In this document: in pieces, positions 55,489 to 64,000 of the stretch
Numbering within the stretch: position 1 is the first letter of the stretch
Layout of the letters: every line of letters starts with the position of its first letter
Assembly: GCA_030068145.1 (NCBI GenBank)
Contig: JAPJBO010000292.1
Coordinates: 142,501 to 206,500, forward strand
DNA from: Diplonema papillatum
Lineage: Eukaryota > Euglenozoa > Diplonemea > Diplonemida > Diplonemidae
Reading direction: 5' to 3'
DNA length: 64,000 nucleotides
The notes under the pieces: model-generated
Databases searched by the model: none
What the model was told of the DNA's origin: nothing
Seen by the model: only the letters and a program-made list of their open reading frames with translations
Position numbers and translations under genes: made by a program

Positions 55489-55688
55489 CCGTTTGCCTGC
55501 AAACCCGCAAACCACGGGTTCGCGTGTTCTTCGACGAACGAGGGGATGTCCATCGCCATCCCCTTGTCCGCCTCGGCCTGCACCGCCCTCGCGTGCTCCT
55601 CGTCCGCCTCGGCCTGCTCGGCCAGCGCCTGCTGCTCGTTTGCGGCTTGTTCTGTGTGTATTTGCTTGAAAGTTTGGATCCTGTTGGC
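55489..55688 (-). CDS. Minus-strand gene, penultimate exon (coiled-coil)
   Basis: On the minus strand, after CCGTGTTCAG, it reads ANRIQTFKQIHTEQAANEQQ, then ALAEQAEADEEHARAVQAEA, KGMAMDIPSFVEEHANPWFA and GLQAN, ending phase 2 at a GTTTGC donor. The Ala/Glu/Gln heptad-like part should form a coiled coil. The intron is 102 bp (55387-55488). Earlier exons would lie to the right on the plus-strand map but were not identified. Confidence 0.55.
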
Positions 55689-56222
55689 CTGAACACGGTA
55701 GTCGACATGTTTTTCCCCCGCGAGACGAGCTCACCCGCCGGCCAGAGCGCCCGCTGCAGCACCAACTCCGGTGCCGCCACTCACTGTAGCAGAGCCGCAA
55801 CCTGCAGCGCGCCTCCGGAGCGACTTACGCCCGCCGTAGCAGTGCGAAGAGAAGTGAGAAGACTGGAAACTCCCCGGAGAGATGGTCCCTGCACTCTAAC
55901 TCGTCCCCCTCTCGCTCTCTCTCTCTCTCTCTGTTTTTTTTTTACCGGGGGTGCAAGTTAACCTTTTGGCTGGAGATGTTTTTCTAACAGCATCAGGAAG
56001 ATCGGGGTCAACCATATCTCCCTGCTCCTCTCCGGTTCCTGGCAGAAACTCGTCGTGTCGCTAACCTTGCAGGTCTTTCAACTCAAATGGGAAAACAGGA
56101 AGGGATCCGCAGACGACTTGCGAAAAGAAGAGAGTGAAATACATGTTGGGGAGTGGGGGAATGGAAAAAAAAATCTAACAAGGGGGGAAGTCCGGAGGAG
56201 GAGATATGCATATTTGCTCGGG

Positions 56223-58047
56223 TCAGGGGATAAAATTAATATATACTGCCAGATTCGCCTTCTGCAACATCACGGCATACCCGTCGCTCCGAAACGCTTG
56301 GCAAACGTCAGGCCATCGTTTCTGTACCACCGTGTTGTCGTCGTAAAGGACCCAAACCTCCTTCCTTCGTGTAGGTCACGTAGTGTCCACCCCCTGGCTC
56401 TCCGAGGTGCACGATCACTCCGAGAACGTTGTATCGATATGTGTCGAGAACTACCGTCTCAGTGATTGAAACCGGCGAGGTGACCTTTACAGCCCTGTTG
56501 TTCACCCAACGTGTTCGCTTCAACAATACGAAAACATCTGCACCCACTAGGATTTCAACAACCTTCGACGCTTCTCCCACAAAGGTGCACGGATGCACTT
56601 CACATCTCCAGTCAAAAACCGTGTCAACTGTGTTAAGTGAAGAGTTCAACATTTGAACAGAAGCTCTGGGTAACGTGGGAAACTTCGACACTGTTATGGC
56701 CTGAGTCCGCACCGCTGCAGTCGCGCCTTCTAGCCCCTGACTCCGAATCCACGTCATGGCTTCGTGGGCATCCTGATGAGAGCAATCCCGACGACCAGCT
56801 GCAGGAAAGATCCTTTGCTTCAGCCGAAGAATGTCATCCCTCAAACCCGTCTGTGCATTTGCATACTTCGTGAAGACGGCGTGGATTGCCCGCGAATCGT
56901 CCCCGTGCTCTCCTGCGTAAGAATCTTCGGTTGCCCGAAGTGTGACCGCATCATTCCTGCGGAGCAGCTGCACAACGACTATCAGCCAACACGTGTTTTG
57001 TGCATTGTCAATGCCCCGGCCTTGCGGGACCCACCTCCTCTCAACGGGCAGTTGCGGAATGTTGTTGCCTGAAGACGATGCGGGTTTTCGGGAACGCGGA
57101 GATTTCTCTGGAGGAGGGCGTTTGCTGCCGGTTTGCGGAGCTGTCGGAGCTGTTTGCGCTGTCGGGGCTGTTCGCTGCTTGTTGCGAGGTGCAGCGGACG
57201 TTTTGGGGTGCGCGGCCTTCTCACGATCTACTCTGGCCCGCTCCTGGCTATCTGCTCTGTGCTGCTCATAGTCTTCCTCCGGAATCTCGAGGCGATCCAC
57301 CATCTCCGGTGGGAGAACTTGAACACCACGAAGTTCTTCTTTTCTTTCGAGGACAGTAGCTAGGAGGGTGTCAACGTCCACCGGGGCGAACCGCATGTAG
57401 TGGCCGTTTTCCCTGATGATGAACATTGTTGGAGGCGGCTCAACAGGGAGTTGGCTCACTGTCCGGCCGCCGTCGATTTCCCAATTCTCTTGACAGAGCA
57501 GGATCAGCAAGATCGTCGCGGCTTTGTTGGCATCTTCGGATGCAGTAGCCAGAAGCACGTTCACCTTCAGCCTTGCGCAAACCAGACGAAGGCACAAGTC
57601 GCCTCCGCTGGCAGCCCCTGCCGCTTTGTACTCGAATTTGGTGTGGAACAGTGCACCCAAACGTTTTAGAGGAGGGGGCGGCTTATCACCTTCCCAGCCC
57701 AGCTCATTCACGAGTTTCCCGTGCAGGGTTTTCAACGCATTCTTTTTGTATCCTTCAAAATGCGAACCCGGATGGTCTTGAAGGTACTCGCCTATTGCCA
57801 GCGGGAATTCCGCGATCAATTCCCGCATCGACTGCAAGGAAACTTGTGCGGTGTTTCCCGACGCAGCCGAGATCGGTGCGAATTCGCCGGCGAGAGCATA
57901 GAACATGTTGTGCTCGTCTGGCGGCATGTCTGTGACTGATTTAATGAAGCTGAATGCCTTCTCCAGACGAGCAACTCGATGAGCAGACTCGGTCAACACC
58001 TTCGATGCCGCTGGGCGTTTGAGGGTCCATTCCACGTTGCAAAGCAC
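56223..58047 (-). CDS. OTU-like/USP (C19) fusion protein, intronless, one frameshift near the C-terminus
   Basis: The main frame runs 58047-56308 (579 residues). Residues 35-235 look like an OTU domain: PPDEHNMFYALAGEFAP sits where OTU enzymes have D-G-N-C-(L/M)-F, followed by SMRELIAEFPLAIGEYLQDH and, at the end, RENGHYMRF. The catalytic Cys is replaced, so this half is probably inactive. After a Lys/Pro linker (270-335) comes a USP domain: Cys box GIDNAQNTCWLIVVVQLL, QDAHEAMTW, and His box GEPGGGHYVTYTKE. A +1 shift after TKEG restores EVWVLYDDN and DGYAVMLQ, the usual USP ending, in the next frame to a stop at 56223. Either this is a young pseudogene or the shift is tolerated or programmed. 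It faces away from the retrotransposon 680 bp to its right. Confidence 0.7.
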
Positions 58048-58104
58048 TTGGCGCTAATCTGATCTTCAAGGCTTTTTTCTCGAACGGCATCCTACTACTT
58101 TCAA

Positions 58105-58594
58105 AGACCTGTGCATTATGAGGTAAGCGAAGAACAAATCAGATTGTGTATTGTATTTGCCCCTACCTCTATATTTCCTCCCTTCCATTCGGAGTCAAAG
58201 CAGCTACGTCGAGTATTTTCTGTCGCTATTATCCTCGCCCAGCCAGCTGACCAGCCAGTAACCCAGACAGCTAGGTGGGCACAAGGTACTAGAAGTGTTG
58301 GCAAGGTCGCTGTACAGGACAAGCCCGCTGATGGCACAATCGCACGCAACAGGTGAGCACAAGGTACTAGAAGTGTTGGCAAGGTCGGTGTCTTTACCGG
58401 GTCCGCTGTAGCGCAGGTGCAGATAGAGGAAGTTCGGTTCAAGACACATCGGCGTTTGTGCACCATCACAAGAATAAAAAGCGACACCCACTACGGCAGC
58501 GTACTAAAAGCAACTCACCAAATCAGGTGAAAAGCCGCTAGTGCGCACAAACAGTCTAGTCTCCTTCGAAATGAGCACAGTCCCTCGAGTATTT
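58105..58594. repeat. Dispersed repeats left of the retrotransposon
   Basis: 58105-58215 is a reversed GACGTAGC...TTCTTCGC repeat. 58260-58400 has a 45-bp direct repeat (GCACAAGGTACTAGAAGTGT twice). 58480-58555 is the GGCAGCGTACTA family. 58556-58594 is the 3' stub of the GCACCTGCTTTGTAGG family, broken exactly where the retrotransposon begins. Confidence 0.65.
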
Positions 58595-58595
58595 T

Positions 58596-58712
58596 ATTTT
58601 TACCAAACATGCAATGTTGGAGGAAATAAGAACGCGTCACAGGCCTTCCACGGCGTTTCCTTGCGCCCTGTACCAAGAAACAAACGTCCAGGGCAAAGCG
58701 TTCAACGAAAAA
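58596..58712 (+). repeat. A1 left terminal repeat of the YR retrotransposon
   Basis: Pairs in direct orientation with A2 at 62946-63069. Identity is lower in the middle (GGCGTTTCCTTGCGCCCTG against GGCGTTTTCACTTGCGTCC), so the copies have diverged or the insertion is not very recent. Confidence 0.8.
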
Positions 58713-58728
58713 TACTAGAACGAAAAAT

Positions 58729-59967
58729 ATGTCAAGTTGGAAACCTCACAGCAGGAAGGTGAAGTTCACCTACCCACCCCCGCTGCAAGAAGCCTTCGAG
58801 CGGGTGACGGGACAGCGCCCCCTGAAGGGGGTAAAACTGCTGACCGAGGCAGCCGCCGGCTTCGTCGGCGAGCGTTTCTCCTCGGACGAGGCCACCGCGG
58901 TGCAACAGCTTCGCACCGTCGTCGCTCGGGTGTTGGCAGCACCGGATAACGCCGTGGAGGCGCTCGAGGGAGCCCAGCTGCTGCTGGCTTTCTGGCAGTT
59001 GCAGCAGAAGGCCCCGGTCCCCGTGGAGGGAGAGATGGTACGGCTCGGGCTGGTACCCGAGGAGGAGACCGACCTTGACTCTGAGTCGGACAGTGACGAA
59101 GAGGACACGCCGGTGGCAGGCGGAGGGGTTGACGACAATCGTCGGCAGCCGTCGGGGGGTCGTGGAACAGAGCTCCCACCTCCTAACATGCCCCGTTCTG
59201 CCCGGAGCCCAACAACCACCTCCACCTCCGTCTCGCCCGCGGTTACACCAGTCCCGGCTCAGCCCCCCCGTCCAACCAACGACCTGCTCGCTGTGCTAGA
59301 GAGCATGCGGGAGGAGCAGAAGGCAGAAAGGGCCCAGCAAAGAGCCGAGCTTTCCGAGCTCAGATCGGAGATGGCCAAGTTGAAGAACGGAGGCCCCCGC
59401 TCCAACCCGGCGATCTCGGAAAACGGGAACGCTCCTTCCTCGTGCCGCGGAGAAGGGAGCGATGCAGGGAGCGCGGCCTCTACTACCGCGCCGCGCGAAG
59501 CGGTGCTACTCGATCCGGCAATGTGGGTCGACATGGACCGCACAGAAAGAGCGGTGTTGCGCGTGGAGCTCGAGAGGCACTTCGCGACCCCCCTCACAAA
59601 GGCGCCGCACGAAACGGCGTTTCTCTTCGAGCAGCTCGAAGATCTCATGCATGGCATGGGCACGGGCGAAGTGGAGGACGGCTTCGCCGTCCGTCTCGCC
59701 AGGAAGGTGGTCGTCCGCCTCATCGTACTCCAGACGGGGTACGAAATGTCGTGGGAGGCGGCCCAAGCAGTTTCCGACGACTACTTCGGGGGTCCGAGAA
59801 AACCGGAGTACCTGAAGCAAGCCCTGGCACAGCGAGACAAGCACCGGACGAAAAGCCGTCCACAAAAGCAGAAGTCGGAGAAGGGGGAAAGGGGGTACAC
59901 CACACAGGAAAAGGGAGAAAAGGGTGCCTTTCGCGCCAAGAAGGCCTCGGGCGGCGGGAAGGCCTAG
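58729..59967 (+). CDS. Gag-like protein of the YR retrotransposon
   Basis: 412 residues from ATG 58729 to TAG. It starts MSSWKPHSRKVKFTYPPPLQ, has an acidic stretch (DLDSESDSDEEDTPVAG), a coiled-coil region (about 195-235, EEQKAERAQQRAELSELRSE), a folded helical domain (about 260-370, WVDMDRTERAVLRVELERHF) and a basic C-terminal tail (RTKSRPQKQKSEKGERGYTT). No zinc knuckle is seen. Position and composition fit the structural ORF that opens YR retrotransposons. The following frame overlaps its end, so translation may be coupled or frameshifted. Confidence 0.7.
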   Translation: MSSWKPHSRKVKFTYPPPLQEAFERVTGQRPLKGVKLLTEAAAGFVGERFSSDEATAVQQLRTVVARVLAAPDNAVEALEGAQLLLAFWQLQQKAPVPVEGEMVRLGLVPEEETDLDSESDSDEEDTPVAGGGVDDNRRQPSGGRGTELPPPNMPRSARSPTTTSTSVSPAVTPVPAQPPRPTNDLLAVLESMREEQKAERAQQRAELSELRSEMAKLKNGGPRSNPAISENGNAPSSCRGEGSDAGSAASTTAPREAVLLDPAMWVDMDRTERAVLRVELERHFATPLTKAPHETAFLFEQLEDLMHGMGTGEVEDGFAVRLARKVVVRLIVLQTGYEMSWEAAQAVSDDYFGGPRKPEYLKQALAQRDKHRTKSRPQKQKSEKGERGYTTQEKGEKGAFRAKKASGGGKA

Positions 59968-60179
59968 TCGGCTCGTCCACAGAACAAGACCCGGCCGGGT
60001 TTCCCCTCCCACCCCCCCACCCAGCGCGCTCACCTACGACGTCGCCCACCCACCCCCCGCCAACCGGACCCAGCCTCCCTGTCACCGATTTCCTCAGGAG
60101 CGCCGGAAAAGCTGTGAAACCGGAGAAAAAGAAGCCCGGGCGTCCGCCCCTGGTCGAGGTGCCGCCGACGGTGCAGGAG

Positions 60180-61068
60180 ATGAAGCGGGTCACCGCGGCG
60201 GCAAATTGTCACCTGTCGCAGGCACTGGCGGACTCAACGTGGAGGTCGCTGGAGTCGGTGCACCGCCGCATGCTTCAGTTCAAGTGGAACTGGGAGGCCC
60301 AGTCAGGGCAGGAGATCGATGTTCCGACGGCGGTGGTGCTGTGGCTCTCGCGGAAGATGCTGGGCGAACCCGGGCGCAAGCCCATAATTTGCTCTTCCGC
60401 CCTGCAGTACATGCAGGACCTGAAGTCAGCCCAGCGGCGCTTCGGGACACCAATCGGAGACTCACAGATTTCGCGATTTCGAGCGGTCGTTGAGAAGGCA
60501 GGGTGCCATGCGCCCGAAGCGTCAGGCAGTCCCGGCGACGCTGCGCGACATTCGAAAGGCGTTGGGGCCGCAGGCATCGACGGACGTAGGGCTTGCGATT
60601 GCGCTTGCGTGGGCCGGGGCGGCCCGGGTCTCGGACGTGATTCGCCTGAGCGTCGGGGACATCACCTGGGAGGACGGGTATGTGGCGGTGAACTGGTCGC
60701 AGACGAAGTCCGACCCCTTTCGTCTGGGTGTCACCACAGGTTTGGTCCTCTCGCAGGAGTGGTCAGAAGTGTTGAGGAGACGGACCAACGGCAGGGCTGC
60801 ATCCGAGCCCCTCCTCTCGGCCACCTACCCGAGGATCAAGGCAGCTCTGAAGCGTGTGCGGCCGGAGTTGTCGTGTCACTCCATCCGCCGGGGCGCTCTT
60901 TTCCGCCTCCTGCAGAAAGGGCTCCATTTGGAGGCGATACGCCAGGTGTCGCGGCACAGCTGCCTGGATGCTCTGGTCCGCTACCTACCGGCCGGGAAAT
61001 TAGCGATAGCCCGCGAGACGGCGGTGACCGCGGGCCACCTTATCATCAACAGCGGCAGCGATCTTTGA
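60180..61068 (+). CDS. Tyrosine recombinase of the retrotransposon (split by a +1 frame change)
   Basis: The core-binding half (60180 to about 60500) reads MKRVTAAANCHLSQALADST and RRFGTPIGDSQISRFRAVVE. Then one base must be skipped (60485-60510) to enter the catalytic half, AVPATLRDIRKALG onward. Catalytic residues are visible: Arg in AWAGAARVSDVIRLSV, H-x-x-R in CHSIRRGALF, then His and Tyr in SRHSCLDALVRYL. This enzyme joins the circular DNA intermediate into the genome. The 5' part is open further upstream (TDFLRSAGKAVKPEKKKPGR), so the true start is uncertain. Confidence 0.8.
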
Positions 61069-61257
61069 GCGGAGCCCCCGTGCTTCCGTTTTCCCCTGCG
61101 TTCCCCAAATTCCGCCGCCCTCCGAAGTACGCGCCAAACGCTGCGTACGACCCGTCCCATCTAGATGACGGCCCAGACTTTTCTCTCCCCTACAGCCAAG
61201 CGCTCTGCGTTGAGGCGGCGGGCGGAAAGATTTCGCCCCCGGCGGTAAAGGCGAGAG

Positions 61258-62796
61258 GTGAGCTGGCGCAAATTTCGGCGGCTCGACTCCGAAGGCGTTC
61301 TTGCGGGTGTTCTCGACGTGTTACGCTCGGCGGATTCATTCCGTGAGGCCATGCGCGACGGGGCGCTCCGCGAGCTGGAAAACCCGCGTTACGCTAGGGG
61401 TTTGTCTCGGTTCATGCTGCGACACTTGCCGAAGCTAGAGACCTACGGGGTCGTGCGAGCGAGCACCGACGCTCGTGTTGTTCTGCCAGCCTTTGCGGTA
61501 GAGAAGAAGTCCGGCGGGCTCCGCCTTGTGGCCGATGGCCGCAAGCTGAATTCGTTGATGCGGAAACCACCCGCGATGATGCTCCCGGGCATCGATACCG
61601 TGGTGGACAGGTTCCTGGCATCGAGGTTCGTGGCACAGGCGGACGCCGTGAGCTGGTTTTACCAGTTCCCCCTGGACGATTCTGTCTCTCCGTACTTCGG
61701 TATGAACCTCGCAGGCCCCAGGGGTCGCTTTACAAAGGTGCAACTGTCGGTGATGTGCATGGGATGGAGCTGGGCCCCGTGTATAGCCCAGAGGTCTGCT
61801 CGGGTGCTTCTCCCGGAGTCGGAGGGGCTGTGTTGGGTAGACAACTTTTTTGTGGTCGGTGCAACACACGACGAGGTCGAGGAGCGCTACCGGAGCTTCC
61901 TTGACCGTTGCCGCCTCGTGGGCGCGGACATCAACACCCGGGACGCCATGTACGGCCGCCCCCTCAGCCGTTTTGAAGCTCTCGGTCTGGAGTTCGACCT
62001 CGAGGCCGCGACCCCGCGCTACCGGTCGGCTCCGTCGTGGGTGCGGAAGTTTTTAGAGAGCAGTGCCCTCGGCCTGGTCCTTGCCGGGAGAGCGACACCT
62101 CGGCAGGTCTTTACTGTTTTTGGAGGGGTCGTCTGGTTCATTTTTTCCACCAGGCGGCGCTTGTGCTTCCTGAGGTCAGCGATGGCTTTCTTGCGGAGAG
62201 CTGCGTCGCTTCTTGGCGAGGGCGTAGTTTCGTGGGACGACGAGGTCGACATTCCCCCCTCCGCTCTGCACGACCTGCGGTCGGTGCTCACCGACCTGGC
62301 GTCGAATCATTGGGTCAGTCGGGTCGAAATGGATCGGCAGGCATTGCTCGCGTGGTCCGACGCATCCGACGGCGAGTGGGCGGTCGTTCTGGAGACGTGT
62401 CCGGAGTTGGCGTTTCAGGGGATGTTTACGGACTCATCGGTCCACATCTATCTGAAGGAACTGCTGGCCGCTGCACAGGCAGTCTGGTTCGCGTCGTTGG
62501 AGGTGCCCCGTTGTCTCCTGTCCGCGAAGGTGGACAACCAGGCCGCCGTTTTCGCCCTGCAAAAGGGCCATAGCAAGAACTTCTGGGCGAATGAAATCTT
62601 GTGCTTGGTCTACGGGATCGCGGACCAGGCGGGAATCATCCTTGACCCCTCCTGGGTGCCGACAGACGAGCAGCGTGCGGATGAGTACACGCGCGGGTCG
62701 CGCGCCCTGGCGACCTCGCACCCCGCCTTGAGGGATCATCTCGAGGCCTTCAGCCTCTCGCCTGCGTTTGAGTCCTGGCTCCGCAGGACACTCTAG
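61258..62796 (+). CDS. Reverse transcriptase and RNase H of the retrotransposon
   Basis: 512 codons, same frame as the recombinase catalytic half. RT blocks: GGLRLVADGRKLNS, VAQADAVSWFYQFPL (first catalytic Asp), SVMCMGWSWAPCIAQRSA, and CWVDNFFVVG, where the usual D-D is D-N. RNase H follows with all four acidic residues: LLAWSDASDGEWAV, YLKELLAAAQ, AKVDNQAAVFALQKGHS and EQRADEYTRGSRA. The domain ends at TAG 62796. The preceding 190 nt read sensibly only in another frame (PSHLDDGPDFSLPYSQALCV), needing a second +1 shift near 61258. Confidence 0.88.
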   Translation: MSWRKFRRLDSEGVLAGVLDVLRSADSFREAMRDGALRELENPRYARGLSRFMLRHLPKLETYGVVRASTDARVVLPAFAVEKKSGGLRLVADGRKLNSLMRKPPAMMLPGIDTVVDRFLASRFVAQADAVSWFYQFPLDDSVSPYFGMNLAGPRGRFTKVQLSVMCMGWSWAPCIAQRSARVLLPESEGLCWVDNFFVVGATHDEVEERYRSFLDRCRLVGADINTRDAMYGRPLSRFEALGLEFDLEAATPRYRSAPSWVRKFLESSALGLVLAGRATPRQVFTVFGGVVWFIFSTRRRLCFLRSAMAFLRRAASLLGEGVVSWDDEVDIPPSALHDLRSVLTDLASNHWVSRVEMDRQALLAWSDASDGEWAVVLETCPELAFQGMFTDSSVHIYLKELLAAAQAVWFASLEVPRCLLSAKVDNQAAVFALQKGHSKNFWANEILCLVYGIADQAGIILDPSWVPTDEQRADEYTRGSRALATSHPALRDHLEAFSLSPAFESWLRRTL

Positions 62797-62886
62797 CCTA
62801 CGAAAGAAGAGCACCGTTGAGGCGGTGTACGTACCCCATGGTTTGTGCCGCTTTGCGGACCTATCGGGCTGTGCGTTCAACGAAAA

Positions 62887-63144
62887 ACAATTCCCTCCCC
62901 TCATCATTTTCCGGTTTCAACCGTGGTTAGCCAGTGACGCGTCTTATTTTTACCAAACATGAAATGTTGGAGGAAATGAGAAGCTCGTCGCCGCAAACCG
63001 TGGCGTTTTCACTTGCGTCCTGAATCCAGCTTTACGTAAAAAACGATCAGGCACTGCGTTCAACGAAAACAACTCTCTCTTCCCGTCATCATCATCATTA
63101 GTTTTGTATCAGCCGTGGTTGTGCGAGTGACGAGCTCTTATTTT
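62887..63144 (+). repeat. B1-A2-B2 right terminal repeats
   Basis: B1 62887-62945, A2 62946-63069, B2 63070-63144. GCGTTCAACGAAAA stands before both B1 and B2. B1 and B2 are about 70 percent alike with small indels. Confidence 0.8.
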
Positions 63145-63150
63145 GTCTGT

Positions 63151-63180
63151 TTGAGACACATGTGTAACGCACACGTGTCT
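63151..63180. other. Hairpin just outside the retrotransposon
   Basis: GAGACACATGTG, TAACG, CACACGTGTCTC: a 12-bp stem with one mismatch, followed by a T-rich run. It may belong to the target locus or to element 3' processing. Confidence 0.5.
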
Positions 63181-63298
63181 CCTGCTGTATTTTTTGACGG
63201 CCGGTTTTGCAACGGACGAAAATATAATTATAGATTCTGGCTAAGACGACCTTTACTAATAAACAGCTTTATAAATACATACTTTCTGGCGGACGGTC

Positions 63299-63530
63299 TC
63301 ATTTCTTCTTAGCCACTGCTGTGCGGCCGAAGCTCGAGAGACCCGAAGCAGCGACTTTTCTCACTTTACCTGCCTTTGTCTGAGACAGTCTGCGGTGCAA
63401 CTGCGCTGCAGACTGTACACAACTGAACGCACACGCCACGGGATCTCTCAGGAGGGCGAACGCAGCGCACAGAACTCTGGGGCTCTTCGTCGAGAACTGC
63501 CGCGTGTTGCGGACAAGAGCCTCCAAGCTG
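63299..63530 (-). CDS. Possible minus-strand last exon, basic C-terminus
   Basis: Minus strand reads SLEALVRNTRQFSTKSPRVL, CAAFALLRDPVACAFSCVQS, then a basic tail GKVRKVAASGLSSFGRTAVA ending KKK and TGA, with GC-leaning codons. A second frame is also open. No start or partner exon was identified. Confidence 0.3.
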
Positions 63531-63599
63531 GCGAAGTTCAGTGGCCTTGGCTTTTCGAGCCATGCATTTAGCCACCCCCCCCCCCTTACAAATATCAAC

Positions 63600-64000
63600 A
63601 CACCTCACAGCTCAGTAGCGCCGAGGCTGAATTGGAACGGCTGCGGTCTAAGTAGTGTTCGCCTTCGCTGTGTGTGCAACATTCGATTCACCACGATCAC
63701 GCGGCGGGAGACGCATGAGCCGGTGTCTAGAAGAAGCAAAATGTTCCCGAAACAGGGGAACGACGACGCTTTTGGCCGCATGTCTCTGCCGCAGAAGAGG
63801 CTGTAGGTGGATACAGTTAAGGGGGCATGTTGGCGAGTCCCCGGCCTGCCTGGTTATGGTTTCAGCGTGTTCGCTTTGGGTGCACTTGTCACACTTTCTG
63901 GACCAGCGACAACCCCCCCCCCCAGCGTGACCAATGCCTGCCTATCCGATATCGAAGGCCGACTACGCGAAGGTTGTCAAAATCCCCTGGGAAAGTTCTC
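63600..64000. other. No supported feature
   Basis: Short overlapping ORFs and two C-runs. The window ends inside sequence that may be intergenic or intronic. Confidence 0.3.

Larger units (their letters stand above)
58596..63144 (+). mobile_element. Tyrosine-recombinase retrotransposon, gag-YR-RT-RNase H order, with split direct repeats
   Basis: 4.55 kb. The left end (A1, about 58596-58712) is repeated near the right end as A2 (62946-63069): both start ATTTTTACCAAACATG, continue AATGTTGGAGGAAAT and end GCGTTCAACGAAAA. A2 is bracketed by B1 (62887-62945) and B2 (63070-63144), which share CATCAT, CCGTGGTT, GAGTGACG and TCTTATTTT. A1...B1-A2-B2 is the split-direct-repeat arrangement of Ngaro/PAT/VIPER-type elements, which replicate through a circle and integrate by recombinase. 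Gene order gag, YR, RT-RH differs from DIRS and Ngaro, where YR is last, and recalls the trypanosome VIPER order. It is inserted in a dispersed repeat. Confidence 0.85.

Overview
The window looks like nuclear DNA of a microbial eukaryote with large, intron-rich genes and very heavy repeat load. It has spliced genes with GT..AG introns of 0.1 to 4.3 kb, GAF-phosphodiesterase and MORN proteins, tRNA-like sequences with Pol III boxes and T-runs, micro- and minisatellites, terminal-inverted-repeat (TIR) elements and a tyrosine-recombinase retrotransposon. Host exons have strongly GC-rich third positions, and several were found by that bias plus matching splice phase. The gene mix would suit an alga or alveolate, but I cannot place the species.

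Layout. 1-10.5 kb: the 3' part of a cyclic-nucleotide phosphodiesterase gene (GAF domains plus PDEase_I catalytic domain) in four exons that join in frame to a stop at 10,476. Its 4.3-kb intron holds an intact intronless ubiquitin-specific-protease/zinc-finger ORF (3.1-4.8 kb) and a truncated copy of the next exon. 10.5-15.3 kb: repeats and a TIR element. 15.6-18.3 kb: a cysteine-rich membrane protein exon, a truncated pseudogene copy upstream, and a TIR-like element between them. 19-21 kb: a CCACAG-type minisatellite and a 528-bp TIR element whose unoccupied paralogous site lies at 44.4 kb. 21.9-24.6 kb: a tRNA-like sequence and decayed cysteine-rich ORF relics. 27.0-28.4 kb: two probable exons separated by a (CT)n-rich intron, then a 175-bp tandem repeat. 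32.3-33.3 kb: a TIR element carrying tRNA-like units. 34-37 kb: two MITE copies and weak ORFs. 37.9-43.9 kb: a low-complexity protein gene with its own truncated copy upstream, followed by a 3.2-kb, 30-bp-unit minisatellite. 44.8-45.4 kb: a tandemly duplicated exon. 49.4-53.9 kb: a MORN-repeat gene in three exons, whose first intron holds an antisense glycosyl-hydrolase-16 fragment and a LINE 3' fragment. 55.2-55.7 kb: a minus-strand two-exon gene end. 56.2-58.0 kb: a minus-strand OTU-like/USP fusion ORF with one frameshift. 58.6-63.1 kb: a near-complete tyrosine-recombinase retrotransposon in the order gag, YR, RT-RNase H, bounded by split direct repeats.

Recurring themes are (i) truncated exon copies lying upstream of the intact exon (four cases), (ii) a dispersed promoter-like module containing GGTCACCCGGAGACT followed by TAAAA, (iii) a palindromic repeat that lies in introns or just upstream of exons, and (iv) two unrelated-looking deubiquitinase-type ORFs, each intronless and embedded in repeats. 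The best candidates for something undescribed are the OTU/USP fusion, the USP/zinc-finger ORF nested in the PDE intron, and the gag-YR-RT retrotransposon.
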